Shown here piece by piece: positions 23,161-36,310 of a DNA stretch of 64,000 bases; position 1 is the stretch's first letter; each line of letters begins with the position of its first letter. The notes under the pieces are model-generated. The model did not search any database. It saw nothing but the letters and a program-made list of their open reading frames with translations, and had not been told where the DNA came from. The stretch comes from Atherix ibis (lineage: Eukaryota; Arthropoda; Insecta; Diptera; Athericidae): assembly GCA_958298945.1 (NCBI GenBank), contig OY282610.1:54133667-54197666 (forward strand), given 5' to 3'. The position numbers and the translations under genes are program-made.

Positions 23161-24230
23161 ATGAATTTTTTCTCAAAATCACCAACAAAAATTTATCCAG
23201 AAAGGATATTCTCATTCCAATCGAGAAAATATGCATTGGAGAAGCTTTGCCTGAAAGTGCACAATCATACCTAAAACAAACATCTCCAAAAAACCACCAT
23301 TTTCATAGAGAAAAACAAATTTTAAGAGAAAGTGGACTCAGTGTAATAATTGTTGCCTCCTATTTTTTGAGAAAACTGGGTGCCTGGGGTAAAAATTGGA
23401 TTTTCGTGAATATTGTCACAAATTTTCGAATTTTTGTGGTTTTTTGCATATCTTTAGGTGGTCAATTTATTTTGCTTTCAGTAAATAAAAAATTTAATTT
23501 TAGGCAATTTTTTTTTAATAGTGGTCACAAAAATTTATTCTGAAAGGATATTCCTTTTTCGATCAGGATAATATGGATCTAGAAGGCTATGTTAAAGTGT
23601 ATGTAATGAAACCATGAAACAAATTGCCATTTTTATCCAAAAAAGCAAACTTTATTTTTAAAAAAATACAGCGAACTTTAGGTATTTTTTTTTAAAACGC
23701 CTGGAAAAAATTTTCCTGTAAGGACTTTTTTAGTCCGATCAGGATAATAAGAATAATTATTAGTTTCACATATGTATGCGCATTAACATCATTAAACAAA
23801 TTTTCGAAAAAATTTCCTTTTTCATAGAAAAATAGAAGTTTAAAAAAAAATTTAATGATCTTTTGGCAAATTTTTCTCAAAACTCCCACCGAAATTTATC
23901 GTGACATGTCATTTTCCTTCCAATCATTATATTAAGAGTCATAAAAGGTTTGCCTAAAAGTGTGCAATGACACCACAAAATAAATTCTAAAAAACATTAA
24001 TTTTTATACAAAAAAAACGAATTTTAATAAAGAAAACAATTAATTTTATGAATTTTTTCTCAAAATCACCAACAAAAATTTATCCAGAAAGGATATTCTC
24101 ATTCCAATCGAGAAAATATGTATTGGAGAAGCTTTGCCTGAAAGTACGCAATGACACCATAAAAACAATTCTAAAAACCTTAATTTTTATACAAAAAAAA
24201 TGAATTTTAAGAAAGAAAACCATAAATTTT
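23161..24230 (+). repeat. HOR unit 16: chimeric anchor + 1 monomer
   Basis: The anchor 23161-24047 opens with a canonical M front half (GGATATTCTC, AATCGAGAAAATATGCATTGG) fused to the L back half at GAAAGTGCACAATCATACC. Further marks: ATACCTAAAACAAAC, GCCTGGGGTAAAAA, AGTGGTCAC near 23520, GAAGTTTAAAA near 23835 and ATAAAAGGTTTGCC near 23941. All recur in unit 28, so the chimera arose once and was then copied. One M at 24048-24230. Confidence 0.92.
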
Positions 24231-27200
24231 ATGAATTTTTTCTAAAAACCACCAACAAAAATTTATCCAGAAAGAATTTTCTCATTCCAATGAGAATAAT
24301 ATGAATTGGAGAAGCTTTGCCTGAAAGTGCACAATCATACCCCAAACAAACATCTCCAAAAAACCACCATTTTCATAGAGAAAAACAAATTTTAAGAGAA
24401 AGTGGACTCAGTGTAATAATTGTTGCCTCCTATTTTTTGAGAAAACTGGGTGCCTGGTGTAAAAATTGGATTTTCGTGAATATTGTCACAAATTTTCGAA
24501 TTTTTGTGGTTTTTTGCATATCTTTAGGTGGTCAATTTATTTTGCTTTCAGTAAATAAAAAATTTAATTTTAGGCAATTTTTTTTTAATAGTGCTCACAA
24601 AAATTTATTCTGAAAGGATATTCCTTTTTCGATCAGGATAATATGGATCTAGAAGGCTATGTTAAAGTGTATGTAATGAAACCATGAAACAAATTGCCAT
24701 TTTTATCCAAAAAAGCAAACTTTATTTTTAAAAAAATACAGCGAACTTTAGGTATTTTTTTTTAAAACGCCTGGAAAAATTTTTCCTGTAAGGACTTTTT
24801 TAGTCCGATCAGGATAATAAGAATAATTATTAGTTTCACATATGTATGCGCATTAACATCATTAAACAAATTTTCGAAAAAATTTCCTTTTTCATAGAAA
24901 AATAGAAATTTAAAAAAAAATTTAATGATCTTTTGGCAAATTTTTCTCAAAACTCCCACCGAAATTTATCGTGACATGTCATTTTCCTTCCAATCATTAT
25001 ACTAAGAGTCATAGAAGGTTTGCCTGAAAGTGTGCAATGACACCACAAAATAAATTCTAAAAAACCGTAATTTTTATACAAAAACAACGAATTTTAATAA
25101 AGAAAACAATTAATTTTATGATTTTTTTCTCAAAATCACCAACAAAAATTTATCCAGAAAGGATATTCTCATTCCAATCGAGAAAATATGTATTGGAGAA
25201 GCTTTGCCTAAAAGTACGCAATGACACCATAAAAACAATTCTAAAAACCTTAATTTGTATACAAAAAAAAAACGAATTTTAAGAAAGAAAACTATAAATT
25301 TTATAAATTTTTTCTCAAAATCACCAACAAAAATTTATCCAGAAAGGATATTCTCATTCCAATCGAGAAAATATGTATTGGAGAAGCTTTGCCTAAAAGT
25401 ACGCAATGACACCATAAAAACAATTCTAAAAACCTTAATTTGTATACAAAAAAAAACGAATTTTAGGAAAGAAAACTATAAATTTTATGAATTTTTTCTC
25501 AAAATCACCAACAAAAATTTATCCAGAAAGGATATTCTCATTCCAATCGAGAAAATATGCATTGGAGAAGCTTTGCCTAAAAGTACGCAATGACACCATA
25601 AAAACCGTTCTAAAAACCTTAATTTTTATACAAAAAAAACGAATTTTAAGAAAGAAACCTATAAATTTTATGAATTTTTTCTCAAAATCACCAACAAAAA
25701 TTAATCCAGAAACGATATTCTCATTCCAATCGAGAAAATATGCATTGGAAAAGCTTTGCCTAAAAGTACGCAATGACACCATAAAAACCGTTCTAAAAAC
25801 CTTAATTTTTATACAAAAAAAAACGAATTTTAATAAAGAAAACAATTAATTTTATGAATTGTTTCTCAAAATCACCAACAAAAATTTATCCAGAAAGGAT
25901 ATTCTCACTCCAATCGAGAAAATATGCATTGGAGAAGCTTTACCTAAAAGTACGCAATGACACCATAAAAACCGTTCTAAAAACCTTAATTTTTATACAA
26001 AAAAAAAAACGAATTTTAAGAAAGAAAACCATAAATTTTATGAATTTTTTCTCAAAATCACCAACAAAAATTTATCCAGAAAGGATATTCTCATTCCAAT
26101 CGAGAAAATATGTATTGGAGAAGCTTTGCCTGAAAGTACGCAATGACACCAAAAACAATTCTAAAAACCTTAATTTGTATACAAAAAAAAACGAATTTTA
26201 GGAAAGAAAACTATAAATTTTATGAATTTTTTCTCAAAATCACCAACAAAAATTTATCCAGAAAGAATATTCTCATTCCAATCGAGAAAATATGTATTGG
26301 AGAAGCTTTGCCTGAAAGTACGCAATGACACCATAAAAACAATTCTAAAAACCTTAATTTGTATACAAAAAAAAACGAATTTTAAGAAAGAAAACTATAA
26401 ATTTTATGAATTTTTTCTCAAAATCACCAACAAAAATTTATCCAGAAAGGATATTCTCATTCCAATCGAGAAAATATGTATTGGAGAAGCTTTGCCTGAA
26501 AGTTCGCAATGACACCATAAAAACAATTCTAAAAACCTTAATTGGTATACAAAAAAAAAACGAATTTTAGGAAAGAAAACTATAAATTTTATGAATTTTT
26601 TCTCAAAATCACCAACAAAAATTTATCCAGAAAGGATATTCTCATTCCAATCGAAAAAATATGCATTGGAAAAGCTTTGCCTAAAAGTACGCAATGACAC
26701 CATAAAAACCGTTCTAAAAACCTTAATTTTTATACAAAAAAAACGAATTTTAATAAAGAAAACAATTAATTTTATGAATTGTTTCTCAAAATCACCAACA
26801 AAAATTTATCCAGAAAGGATATTCTCATTCCAATCGAGAAAATATGCATTGGAGAAGCTTTACCTAAAAGTACGCAATGACACCATAAAAACCGTTCTAA
26901 AAACCTTAATTTTTATACAAAAAAAACGAATTTTAAGAAAGAAAACCATAAATTTTATGAATTTTTTCTCAAAATCACCAACAAAAATTAATCCAGAAAG
27001 GATATTCTCATTCCAATCGAGAAAATATGTATTGGAGAAGCTTTGCCTGAAAGTTCGCAACGACACCATAAAAACAATTCTAAAAACCTTAATTGGTATA
27101 CAAAAAAAAACGAATTTTAGGAAAGAAAACTATAAATTTTATGAATTTTTTCTCAAAATCACCAACAAAAATTTATCCAGAAAGGATATTCTCATTCCAA

Positions 27201-27506
27201 TCGAGAAAATATGCATTGGAGAAGCTTTGCCTAAAAGTACGCAATGACACCATAAAAACCGTTCTAAAAACCTTAATTTTTATACAAAAAAAACGAATTT
27301 TAAGAAAGAAAACCATAAATTTTATGAATTTTTTCTCAAAATCACCAACAAAAATTTATCCAGAAATGATATTCTCATTCCAATCGAGAAAATATGCATT
27401 GGAGAAGCTTTGCCTGAAAGTACGCAATGACACCATAAAAACAATTCTAAAAACCTTAATTTTTATACAAAAAAAATGAATTTTAAGAAAGAAAACCATA
27501 AATTTT
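24231..27506 (+). repeat. HOR unit 17: anchor + 13 monomers (long run, block A)
   Basis: Anchor 24231-25117, run 25118-27506. Marks shared with units 29 and 30: CATTATACTAAGAG near 24994, CCGTAATTTTTATAC then AAAACAACG near 25066, TTTATAAATTTTTTC at the second M, ATTAATCCAGAAACG near 25701, TTGTTTCTC near 25859, CTTTACCTAAAAG near 25939, a 3-base loss in CACCAAAAACAATTC near 26148, and GTTCGCAA with ATTGGTATAC near 26502. Within the run, monomers 5 and 10 share TTGTTTCTC, and monomers 8 and 11 share GTTCGCAA/ATTGGTATAC. This indicates internal multi-monomer duplication. Confidence 0.92.
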
Positions 27507-28941
27507 ATGAATTTTTTCTCAAAACCACCAACAAAAATTTATCCAGAAAGAATTTTCTCATTCCAATGAGAATAATATGAATTGGAGAAGCTTTGCCTGA
27601 AAGTGCACAATCATACCCCAAACAAACATCTCCAAAAAACCACCATTTTCATAGAGAAAAACAAATTTTAAGAGAAAGTGGACTCAGTGTAATAATTGTT
27701 GTCTCCTATTTTTTGAGAAAACTGGGTGCCTGGTGTAAAAATTGGATTTTCGTGAATATTGTCACAAATTTTCGAATTTTTGTGGTTTTTTGCATATCTT
27801 TAGGTGGTCAATTTATTTTGCTTTCAGTAAATAAAAAATTTAATTTTAGGCAATTTTTTTTTAATAGTGCTCACAAAAATTCTGAAAGGATATTCCTTTT
27901 TCGATCAGGATAATATGGATCTAGAAGGCTATGTTAAAGTGTATGTAATGAAACCATGAAACAAATTGCCATTTTTATCCAAAAAAGCAAACTTTATTTT
28001 TAAAAAAATACAGCGAACTTTAGGTATTTTTTTTTAAAACGCCTGGAAAAAATTTTCCTGTAAGGACTTTTTTAGTCCGAACAGGATAATAAGAATAATT
28101 ATTAGTTTCACATATGTATGCGCATTAACATCATTAAACAAATTTTCGAAAAAATTTCCTTTTTCATAGAAAAATAGAAATTTAAAAAAAAATTTAATGA
28201 TCTTTTGGCAAATTTTTCTCAAAACTCCCACCGAAATTTTTCGTGACATGTCATTTTCCTTCCAATCATTATATTAAGAGTCATAGAAGGTTTGCCTGAA
28301 AGTGTGCAATGACACCACAAAATAAATTCTAAAAAACCTTAATTTTTATAGAAAAAAAACGAATTTTAATAAAGAAAACAATTAATTTTATGAATTTTTT
28401 CTCAAAATCACCAACAAAAATTTATCCAGAAAGGATATTCTCATTCCAATCGAGAAAATATGTATTGGAGAAGCTTTGCCTGAAAGTACGCAATGACACC
28501 ATAAAAATAATTCTAAAAACCTTAATTTGTATACAAAAAAAAAACGAATTTTAAGAAAGAAAACTATAAATTTTATGAATTTTTTCTCAAAATCACCAAC
28601 AAAAATTTATTCAGAAAGGATATTCTCATTCCAATCGAAAAAATATGTATTGGAGAAGCTTTGCCTGAAAGTACGCAATGACACCATAAAAGCAATTCTA
28701 AAAACCTTAATTTTTATACAAAAAAAAACGAATTTTAGGAAAGAAAACTATAAATTTTATGAATTTTTTCTCAAAATCACCAACAAAAATTTATCCAGAA
28801 AGGATATTCTCATTCCAATCGAGAAAATATGCATTGGAGAAGCTTTGCCTGAAAGTACGCAATGACACCATAAAAACAATTCTAAAAACCTTAATTTTTA
28901 TACAAAAAAAATGAATTTTAAGAAAGAAAACCATAAATTTT
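27507..28941 (+). repeat. HOR unit 18: anchor + 3 monomers
   Basis: Anchor 27507-28389, run 28390-28941. Marks: GTTGTCTCC near 27698, a 4-base loss in CACAAAAATTCTGAAAGG near 27873, GTCCGAACAGG near 28076, AAATTTTTCGTGAC near 28235, TTATAGAAAAAAAACG near 28347, AAAAATAATTC near 28503 and TTATTCAGAAAGG near 28607. Unit 19 shares nearly all of these and unit 31 shares several. Confidence 0.92.
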
Positions 28942-30374
28942 ATGAATTTTTTCTCAAAACCACCAACAAAAATTTATCCAGAAAGAATTTTCTCATTCCA
29001 ATGAGAATAATATGAATTGGAGAAGCTTTGCCTGAAAGTGCACAATCATACCCCAAACAAACATCTCCAAAAAACCACCATTTTCATAGAGAAAACAAAT
29101 TTTAAGAGAAAGTGGACTCAGTGTAATAATTGTTGCCTCCTATTTTTTGAGAAAACTGGGTGCCTGGTGTAAAAATTGGATTTTCGTGAATATTGTCACA
29201 AATTTTCGAATTTTTGTGGTTTTTTGCATATCTTTAGGTGGTCAATTTATTTTGCTTTCAGTAAATAAAAAATTTAATTTTAGGCAATTTTTTTTTAATA
29301 GTGCTCACAAAAATTCTGAAAGGATATTCCTTTTTCGATCAGGATAATATGGATCTAGAAGGCTATGTTAAAGTGTATGTAATGAAACCATGAAACAAAT
29401 TGCCATTTTTATCCAAAAAAGCAAACTTTATTTTTAAAAAAATACAGCGAACTTTAGGTATTTTTTTTTAAAACGCCTGGAAAAAATTTTCCTGTAAGGA
29501 CTTTTTTAGTCCGAACAGGATAATAAGAATAATTATTAGTTTCACATATGTATGCGCATTAACATCATTAAACAAATTTTCGAAAAAATTTCCTTTTTCA
29601 TAGAAAAATAGAAATTTAAAAAAAAATTTAATGATCTTTTGGCAAATTTTTCTCAAAACTCCCACCGAAATTTTTCGTGACATGTCATTTTCCTTCCAAT
29701 CATTATATTAAGAGTCATAGAAGGTTTGCCTGAAAGTGTGCAATGACACCACAAAATAAATTCTAAAAAACCTTAATTTTTATAGAAAAAAAACGAATTT
29801 TAATAAAGAAAACAATTAATTTTATGAATTTTTTCTCAAAATCACCAACAAAAATTTATCCAGAAAGGATATTCTCATTCCAATCGAGAAAATATGTATT
29901 GGAGAAGCTTTGCCTGAAAGTACGCAATGACACCATAAAAATAATTCTAAAAACCTTAATTTGTATACAAAAAAAAACGAATTTTAAGAAAGAAAACTAT
30001 AAATTTTATGAATTTTTTCTCAAAATCACCAACAAAAATTTATTCAGAAAGGATATTCTCATTCCAATCGAAAAAATATGTATTGGAGAAGCTTTGCCTG
30101 AAAGTACGCAATGACACCATAAAAGCAATTCTAAAAACCTTAATTTTTATACAAAAAAAAACGAATTTTAGGAAAGAAAACTATAAATTTTATGAATTTT
30201 TTCTCAAAATCACCAACAAAAATTTATCCAGAAAGGATATTCTCATTCCAATCGAGAAAATATGCATTGGAGAAGCTTTGCCTGAAAGTACGCAATGACA
30301 CCATAAAAACAATTCTAAAAACCTTAATTTTTATACAAAAAAAATGAATTTTAAGAAAGAAAACCATAAATTTT
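28942..30374 (+). repeat. HOR unit 19: anchor + 3 monomers (sister of unit 18)
   Basis: Anchor 28942-29823, run 29824-30374. It repeats the unit 18 marks (4-base loss near 29311, GTCCGAACAGG near 29510, AAATTTTTCGTGAC near 29669, TTATAGAAAA near 29780, AAAGCAATTC near 30122) at an offset of about 1,434 bp. It adds one A fewer in GAGAAAACAAATTTT near 29090, which it shares with units 20 and 32. Confidence 0.92.
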
Positions 30375-31811
30375 ATGAATTTTTTCTCAAAACCACCAAC
30401 AAAAATTTATCCAGAAAGAATTTTCTCATTCCAATGAGAATAATATGAATTGGAGAAGCTTTGCCTGAAAGTGCACAATCATACCCCAAACAAACATCTC
30501 CAAAAAACCACCATTTTCATAGAGAAAACAAATTTTAAGAGAAAGTGGACTCAGTGTAATAATTGTTGCCTCCTATTTTTTGAGAAAACTGGGTGCCTGG
30601 TGTAAAAATTGGATTTTCGTGAATATTGTCACAAATTTTCGAATTTTTGTGGTTTTTTGCATATCTTTAGGTGGTCAATTTATTTTGCTTTCAGTAAATA
30701 AAAAATTTAATTTTAGGCAATTTTTTTTTAATAGTGCTCACAAAAATTTATTCTGAAAGGATATTCCTTTTTCGATCAGGATAATATGGATCTAGAAGGC
30801 TATGTTAAAGTGTATGTAATGAAACCATGAAACAAATTGCCATTTTTATCCAAAAAAGCAAACTTTATTTTTAAAAAAATACAGCGAACTTTAGGTATTT
30901 TTTTTTAAACGCCTGGAAAAAATGTTCCTGTAAGGACTTTTTTAGTCCGATCAGGATAATAAGAATAATTATTAGTTTCACATATGTATGCGCATTAATA
31001 TCATTAAACAAATTTTCGAAAAAATTTCCTTTTTCATAGAAAAATAGAAATTTAAAAAAAAATTTAATGATCTTTTGGCAAATTTTTCTCAAAACTCCCA
31101 CCGAAATTTATCGTGACATGTCATTTTACTTCCAATCATTATATTAAGAGTCATAGAAGGTTTGCCTAAAAGTGTGCAATGACACCACAAAATAAATTCT
31201 AAAAAACCTTAATTTTTATACAAAAAAAACGAATTTTAATAAAGAAAACAATTAATTTTATGAATTTTTTCTCAAAATCACCAACAAAAATTTATCCAGA
31301 AAGGATATTCTCATTCCAATCGAGAAAATATGCATTGGAGACGCTTTGCCTGAAAGTACGCAATGACACCATAAAAACCGTTCTAAAAACCTTAATTTGT
31401 ATACAAAAAAAAAACGAATTTTAGGAAAGAAAACTATAAATTTTATGAATTTTTTCTCAAAATCACCAACAAAAATTTATCCAGAAAGGATATTCTCATT
31501 CCAATCGAGAAAATATGCATTGGAGAAGCTTTGCCTAAAAGTACGCAATGACACCATTAAAACCGTTCTAAAAACCTTAATTTTTATACAAAAAAAAACG
31601 AATTTTAAGAAAGAAAACCATAAATTTTATGAATTTTTTCTCAAAATCACCAACAAAAATTTATCCAGAAATAATATTGTCATTCCAATCGAGAAAATAT
31701 GCATTGGAGAAGCTTTGCCTGAAAGTACGCAATGACACCATAAAAACAATTCTAAAAGCCTTAATTTTTATACAAAAAAAATGAATTTTAAGAAAGAAAA
31801 CCATAAATTTT
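30375..31811 (+). repeat. HOR unit 20: anchor + 3 monomers
   Basis: Anchor 30375-31259, run 31260-31811. Marks: GAGAAAACAAATTTT near 30521, AAATGTTCCTG near 30921, CATTAATATCATT near 30992 and CATTTTACTTCC near 31123, all shared with unit 32. M1 has GGAGACGCTTTGCC near 31337 (HindIII site lost) and the last M has GAAATAATATTGTCATTCC near 31669. Confidence 0.92.
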
Positions 31812-33066
31812 ATGAATTTTTTCTCAAAACCACCAACAAAAATTTATCCAGAAAGAATTTTCTCATTCCAATGAGAATAATATGAATTGGAGAAGCTTTG
31901 CCTGAAAGTGCACAATCATACCCCAAACAAACATCTCCAAAAAACCACCATTTTCATAGAGAAAAATAAATTTTAAGAGAAAGTGGACTCAGTGTAATAA
32001 TTGTTGCCTCCTATTTTTTGAGAAAACTGGGTGCCTGGTGTAAAAATTGGATTTTCGTGAATATTGTCACAAATTTTCGAATTTTTGTGGTTTTTTGTAT
32101 ATCTTTAGGTGGTCAATTTATTTTGCTTTCAGTAAATAAAAAATTTAATTTTAGGCAATTTTTTTTTAATAGTGCTCACAAAAATTTATTCTGAAAGGAT
32201 ATTCCTTTTTCGATCAGGATAATATGGATCTAGAAGGCTATGTTAAAGTGTATGTAATGAAACCATGAAACAAATTGCCATTTTTATCCAAAAAAGCAAA
32301 CTTTATTTTTAAAAAAATACAGCGAACTTTAGGTATTTTTTTTTAAAACGCCTGGAAAAAATTTTCCTGTAAGGACTTTTTTAGTCCGATCAGGATAATA
32401 AGAATAATTATTAGTTTCACATATGTATGCGCATTAACATCATTAAACAAATTTTCGAAAAAATTTCCTTTTTCATAGAAAAATAGAAATTTAAAAAAAA
32501 ATTTAATGATCTTTTGGCAAATTTTTCTCAAAACTCCCACCGAAATTTATCGTGACATGTCATTTTCCTTCCAATCATTATATTAAGAGTCATAGAAGGT
32601 TTGCCTGAAAGTGTGCAATGACACCACAAAATAAATTCTAAAAAACCTTAATTTGTATAAAAAAAAAAACGAATTTTAGGAAAGAAAACTATAAATTTTA
32701 TGAATTTTTTCTCAAAATCACCAACAAAAATTTATCCAGAAAGGATATTCTCATTCCAATCGAGAAAATATGCATTGGAGAAGCTTTGCCTAAAAGTACG
32801 CAATGACACCATAAAAACCGTTCTAAAAACCTTAATTTTTATACAAAAAAAAACGAATTTTAAGAAAGAAAACCATAAATTTTATGAATTTTATCTCAAA
32901 ATCACCAACAAAAATTTATCCAGAAATGATATTCTCATTCCAATCGAGAAAATATGCATTGGAGAAGCTTTGCCTGAAAGTACGCAATGACACCATAAAA
33001 ACAATTCTAAAAACCTTAATTTTTATACAAAAAAAATGAATTTTAAGAAAGAAAACCATAAATTTT
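31812..33066 (+). repeat. HOR unit 21: anchor with switched D4 tail + 2 monomers
   Basis: Anchor 31812-32699, run 32700-33066. Marks shared with unit 33: GAAAAATAAATTTT near 31963 (creates a stop in the 98-codon frame) and TTTTTGTATATC near 32093. The D4 tail is not the usual AATAAAGAAAACAATTAAT. It is a GGAAAGAAAACTATAAAT tail (about 32678-32696) borrowed from a canonical second monomer, so D4 is a crossover product here. Confidence 0.91.
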
Positions 33067-34689
33067 ATGAATTTTTTCTCAAAACCACCAACAAAAATTT
33101 ATCCAGAAAGAATTTTCTCATTCCAATGAGAATAATATGAATTGGAGAAGCTTTGCCTGAAAGTGCACAATCATACCCCAAACAAACATCTCCAAAAAAC
33201 CACCATTTTCATAGAGAAAAACAAATTTTAAGAGAAAGTGGACTCAGTGTAATAATTGTTGCCTCCTATTTTTTGAGAAAACTGGGTGCCTGGTGTAAAA
33301 ATTGGATTTTCGTGAATATTGTCACAAATTTTCGAATTTTTGTGGTTTTTTGCATATCTTTAGGTGGTCAATTTATTTTGCTTTCAGTAAATAAAAAATT
33401 TAATTTTAGGCAATTTTTTTTTAATAGTGCTCACAAAAATTTATTCTGAAAGGATATTCCTTTTTCGATCAGGATAATATGGATCTAGAAGGCTATGTTA
33501 AAGTGTATATAATGAAACCATGAAACAAATTCCCATTTTTATCCAAAAAAGCAAACTTTATTTTTAAAAAAATACAGCGAACTTTAGGTATTTTTTTTTA
33601 AAACGCCTGGAAACAATTTTCCTGTAAGGACTTTTTTAGTCCGATCAGGATAATAAGAATAATTATTAGTTTCACATATGTATGTGCATTAACATCATTA
33701 AACAAGTTTTCGAAAAAATTTCCTTTTTCATAGAAAAATAGAAATTTAAAAAAAATTTAATGATCTTTTGGCAAATTTTTCTCAAAACTCCCACCGAAAT
33801 TTATCGTGACATGTCATTTTCCTTCCAATCATTATATTAAGAGTCATAGAAGCTTTGCCTGAAAGTGTGCAATGACACCACAAAATAAATTCTAAAAAAC
33901 CTGAATTTTTATACCAAAAAAAACGAATTTTAATAAAGAAAACAATTAATTTTATGAATTTTTTCTCAAAATCACCAACAAAAATTTATCCAGAAAGGAT
34001 ATTCTCATTCCAATCGAGAAAATATGTATTGAAAAAGCTTTGCCTGAAAGTACGCAATGACACCATAAAAACAATTCTAAAAACCTTAATTTGTATTTAA
34101 AAAAAAACGAATTTTAGGAAAGAAAACTATAAGTTTTATGAATTTTTTCTCAAAATCACCAACAAAAATTTATCCAGAAAGGATATTCTCATTCCAATCG
34201 AGAAAATATGCATTGGAGAAGCTTTGCCTAAAAGTACGCAATGACACCATAAAAACCGTTCTAAAAACCTTAATTTTTATACAAAAAAAAACGAATTTTA
34301 ATAAAGAAAACAATTAATTTTATGAATTTTTTCTCAAAATCACCAACAAAAATTTATCCAGAAAGGATATTCTCATTCCAATCGAGAAAATATGCATTGG
34401 AGAAGCTTTGCCTAAAAGTACGCAATGACGCCATAAAAACCGTTCTAAAAACCTTAATTTTTATACAAAAAAAAACGAATTTTAAGAAAGAAAACCATAA
34501 ATTTTATGAATTTTTTCTCAAAATCACCAACAAAAATTTATCCAGAAATGAAATTCTCATTCCAATCGAGAAAATATGCATTGGAGAAGCTTTGCCTGAA
34601 AGTACGCAATGACACCATAAAAACAATTCTAAAAACCTTAATTTTTATACAAAAAAAAATGAATTTTAAGAAAGAAAACCATAAATTTT
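33067..34689 (+). repeat. HOR unit 22: anchor + 4 monomers
   Basis: Anchor 33067-33953, run 33954-34689. Marks shared with unit 35: GTGTATATAATG near 33503, AATTCCCATTTTT near 33529, GGAAACAATTTTCC near 33610, ATGTATGTGCATT near 33678 and ATAGAAGCTTTGCC near 33847, which restores a HindIII site inside D4. The run includes ACGCCATAAAAACC near 34428 and GAAATGAAATTC near 34546. Confidence 0.92.
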
Positions 34690-36310
34690 ATGAATTTTTT
34701 CTCAAAACCACCAACAAAAATTTATCCAGAAAGAATTTTCTCATTCCAATGAGAATAATATGAATTGGAGAAGCTTTGCCTGAAAGTGCACAATCATACC
34801 CCAAACAAACATCTCCAAAAAAACCACCATTTTCATAGAGAAAAACAAATTTTAAGAGAAAGTGGACTCAGTGTAATAATTGTTGCCTCCTATTTTTTGA
34901 GAAAACTGGGTGCCTGGTGTAAAAATTGGATTTTCGTGAATATTGTCACAAATTTTCGAATTTTTGTGGTTTTTTGCATATCTTTAGGTGGTCAATTTAT
35001 TTTGCTTTCAGTAAATAAAAAATTTAATTTTAGGCAATTTTTTTTTAATAGTGCTCACAAAAATTTATTCTGAAAGGATATTCCTTTTTCGATCAGGATA
35101 ATATGGATCTAGAAGGCTATGTTAAAGTGTATGTAAGAAACCATGAAACAAATTGCCATTTTTATCCAAAAAAGCAAACTTTATTTTTTAAAAAATACAG
35201 CGAACTTTAGGTATTTTTTTTTAAAACGCCTGGAAAAAATTTTCCTGTAAGGACTTTTTTAGTCCGATCAGGATAATAAGAATAGTTATTAGTTTCACAT
35301 ATGTATGCGCATTAACATCATTAAACAAATTTTCGAAAAAATTTCCTTTTTCATAGAAAAATAGAAATTTAAAAAAAAATTTAATGATCTTTTGGCAAAT
35401 TTTTCTCAAAACTCCCACCGAAATTTATCGTGACATGTCATATTCCTTCCAATCATTATATTAAGAGTCATCGAAGGTTTGCCTGAAAGTGTGCAATGAC
35501 ACCACAAAATAAATTCTAAAAAACCTTAATTTTTATACAAAAAAAACGAATTTTAATAAAGAAAACAATTAATTTTATGAATTTTTTCTCAAAATCACCA
35601 ACAAAAATTTATCCAGAAAGGATATTCTCATTCCAATCGAGAAAACATGTATTGGAGAAGCTTTGCCTGAAAGTACGCAATGACACCATAAAAACAATTC
35701 TAAAAACCTTAATTTGTATACAAAAAAAAAAACGAATTTTAGGAAAGAAAACTATAAATTTTATGAATTTTTTCTCAAAATCACCAACAAAAATTTATCC
35801 AGAAAGGATATTCTCATTCCAATCGAGAAAATATGCATTGGAGAAGCTTTGCCTAAAAGTACGCAATGACACCATAAAAACCGTTCTAAAAACCTTAATT
35901 TTTATACAAAAAAAACGAATTTTAATAAAGAAAACAATTAATTTTATGAATTTTTTCTCAAAATAACCAACAAAAATTTATCCAGAAAGGATATTCTCAT
36001 TCCAATCGAAAAAATATGCATTGGAGAAGCTTTGCCTAAAAGTACGCAATGACACCATAAAAACCGTTCTAAAAACCTTAATTTTTATACAAAAAAACGA
36101 ATTTTAAGAAAGAAAACCATAAATTTTATGAATTTTTTCTCAAAATCACCAACAAAAATTTATCCAGAAATGATATTCTCATTCCAATCGAGAAAATATG
36201 CATTGGAGAAGCTTTGCCTGAAAGTACGCAATGACACTATAAAAACAATTCTAAAAACCTTAATTTTTATACAAAAAAAATGAATTTTAAGAAAGAAAAC
36301 CATAAATTTT
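34690..36310 (+). repeat. HOR unit 23: anchor + 4 monomers
   Basis: Anchor 34690-35576, run 35577-36310. Marks: one extra A in CTCCAAAAAAACCACC near 34812, a 2-3 base loss in GTATGTAAGAAACC near 35129, AATAGTTATTAG near 35282 (also in unit 37), TCATATTCCTTCC near 35439, CATCGAAGG near 35469, GAAAACATGTATTGG near 35641 and GACACTATAAAAAC near 36234. It is the counterpart of unit 13. Confidence 0.92.

Noticed and set aside
26591..27247. Longest open frame (218 codons) made of repeated MNFFSKSPTKIYPE units
   Set aside because: It is a run of canonical satellite monomers that happens to stay open because of A-tract lengths. Neighbouring identical monomers are in other frames or closed, so I do not call a repeat protein.
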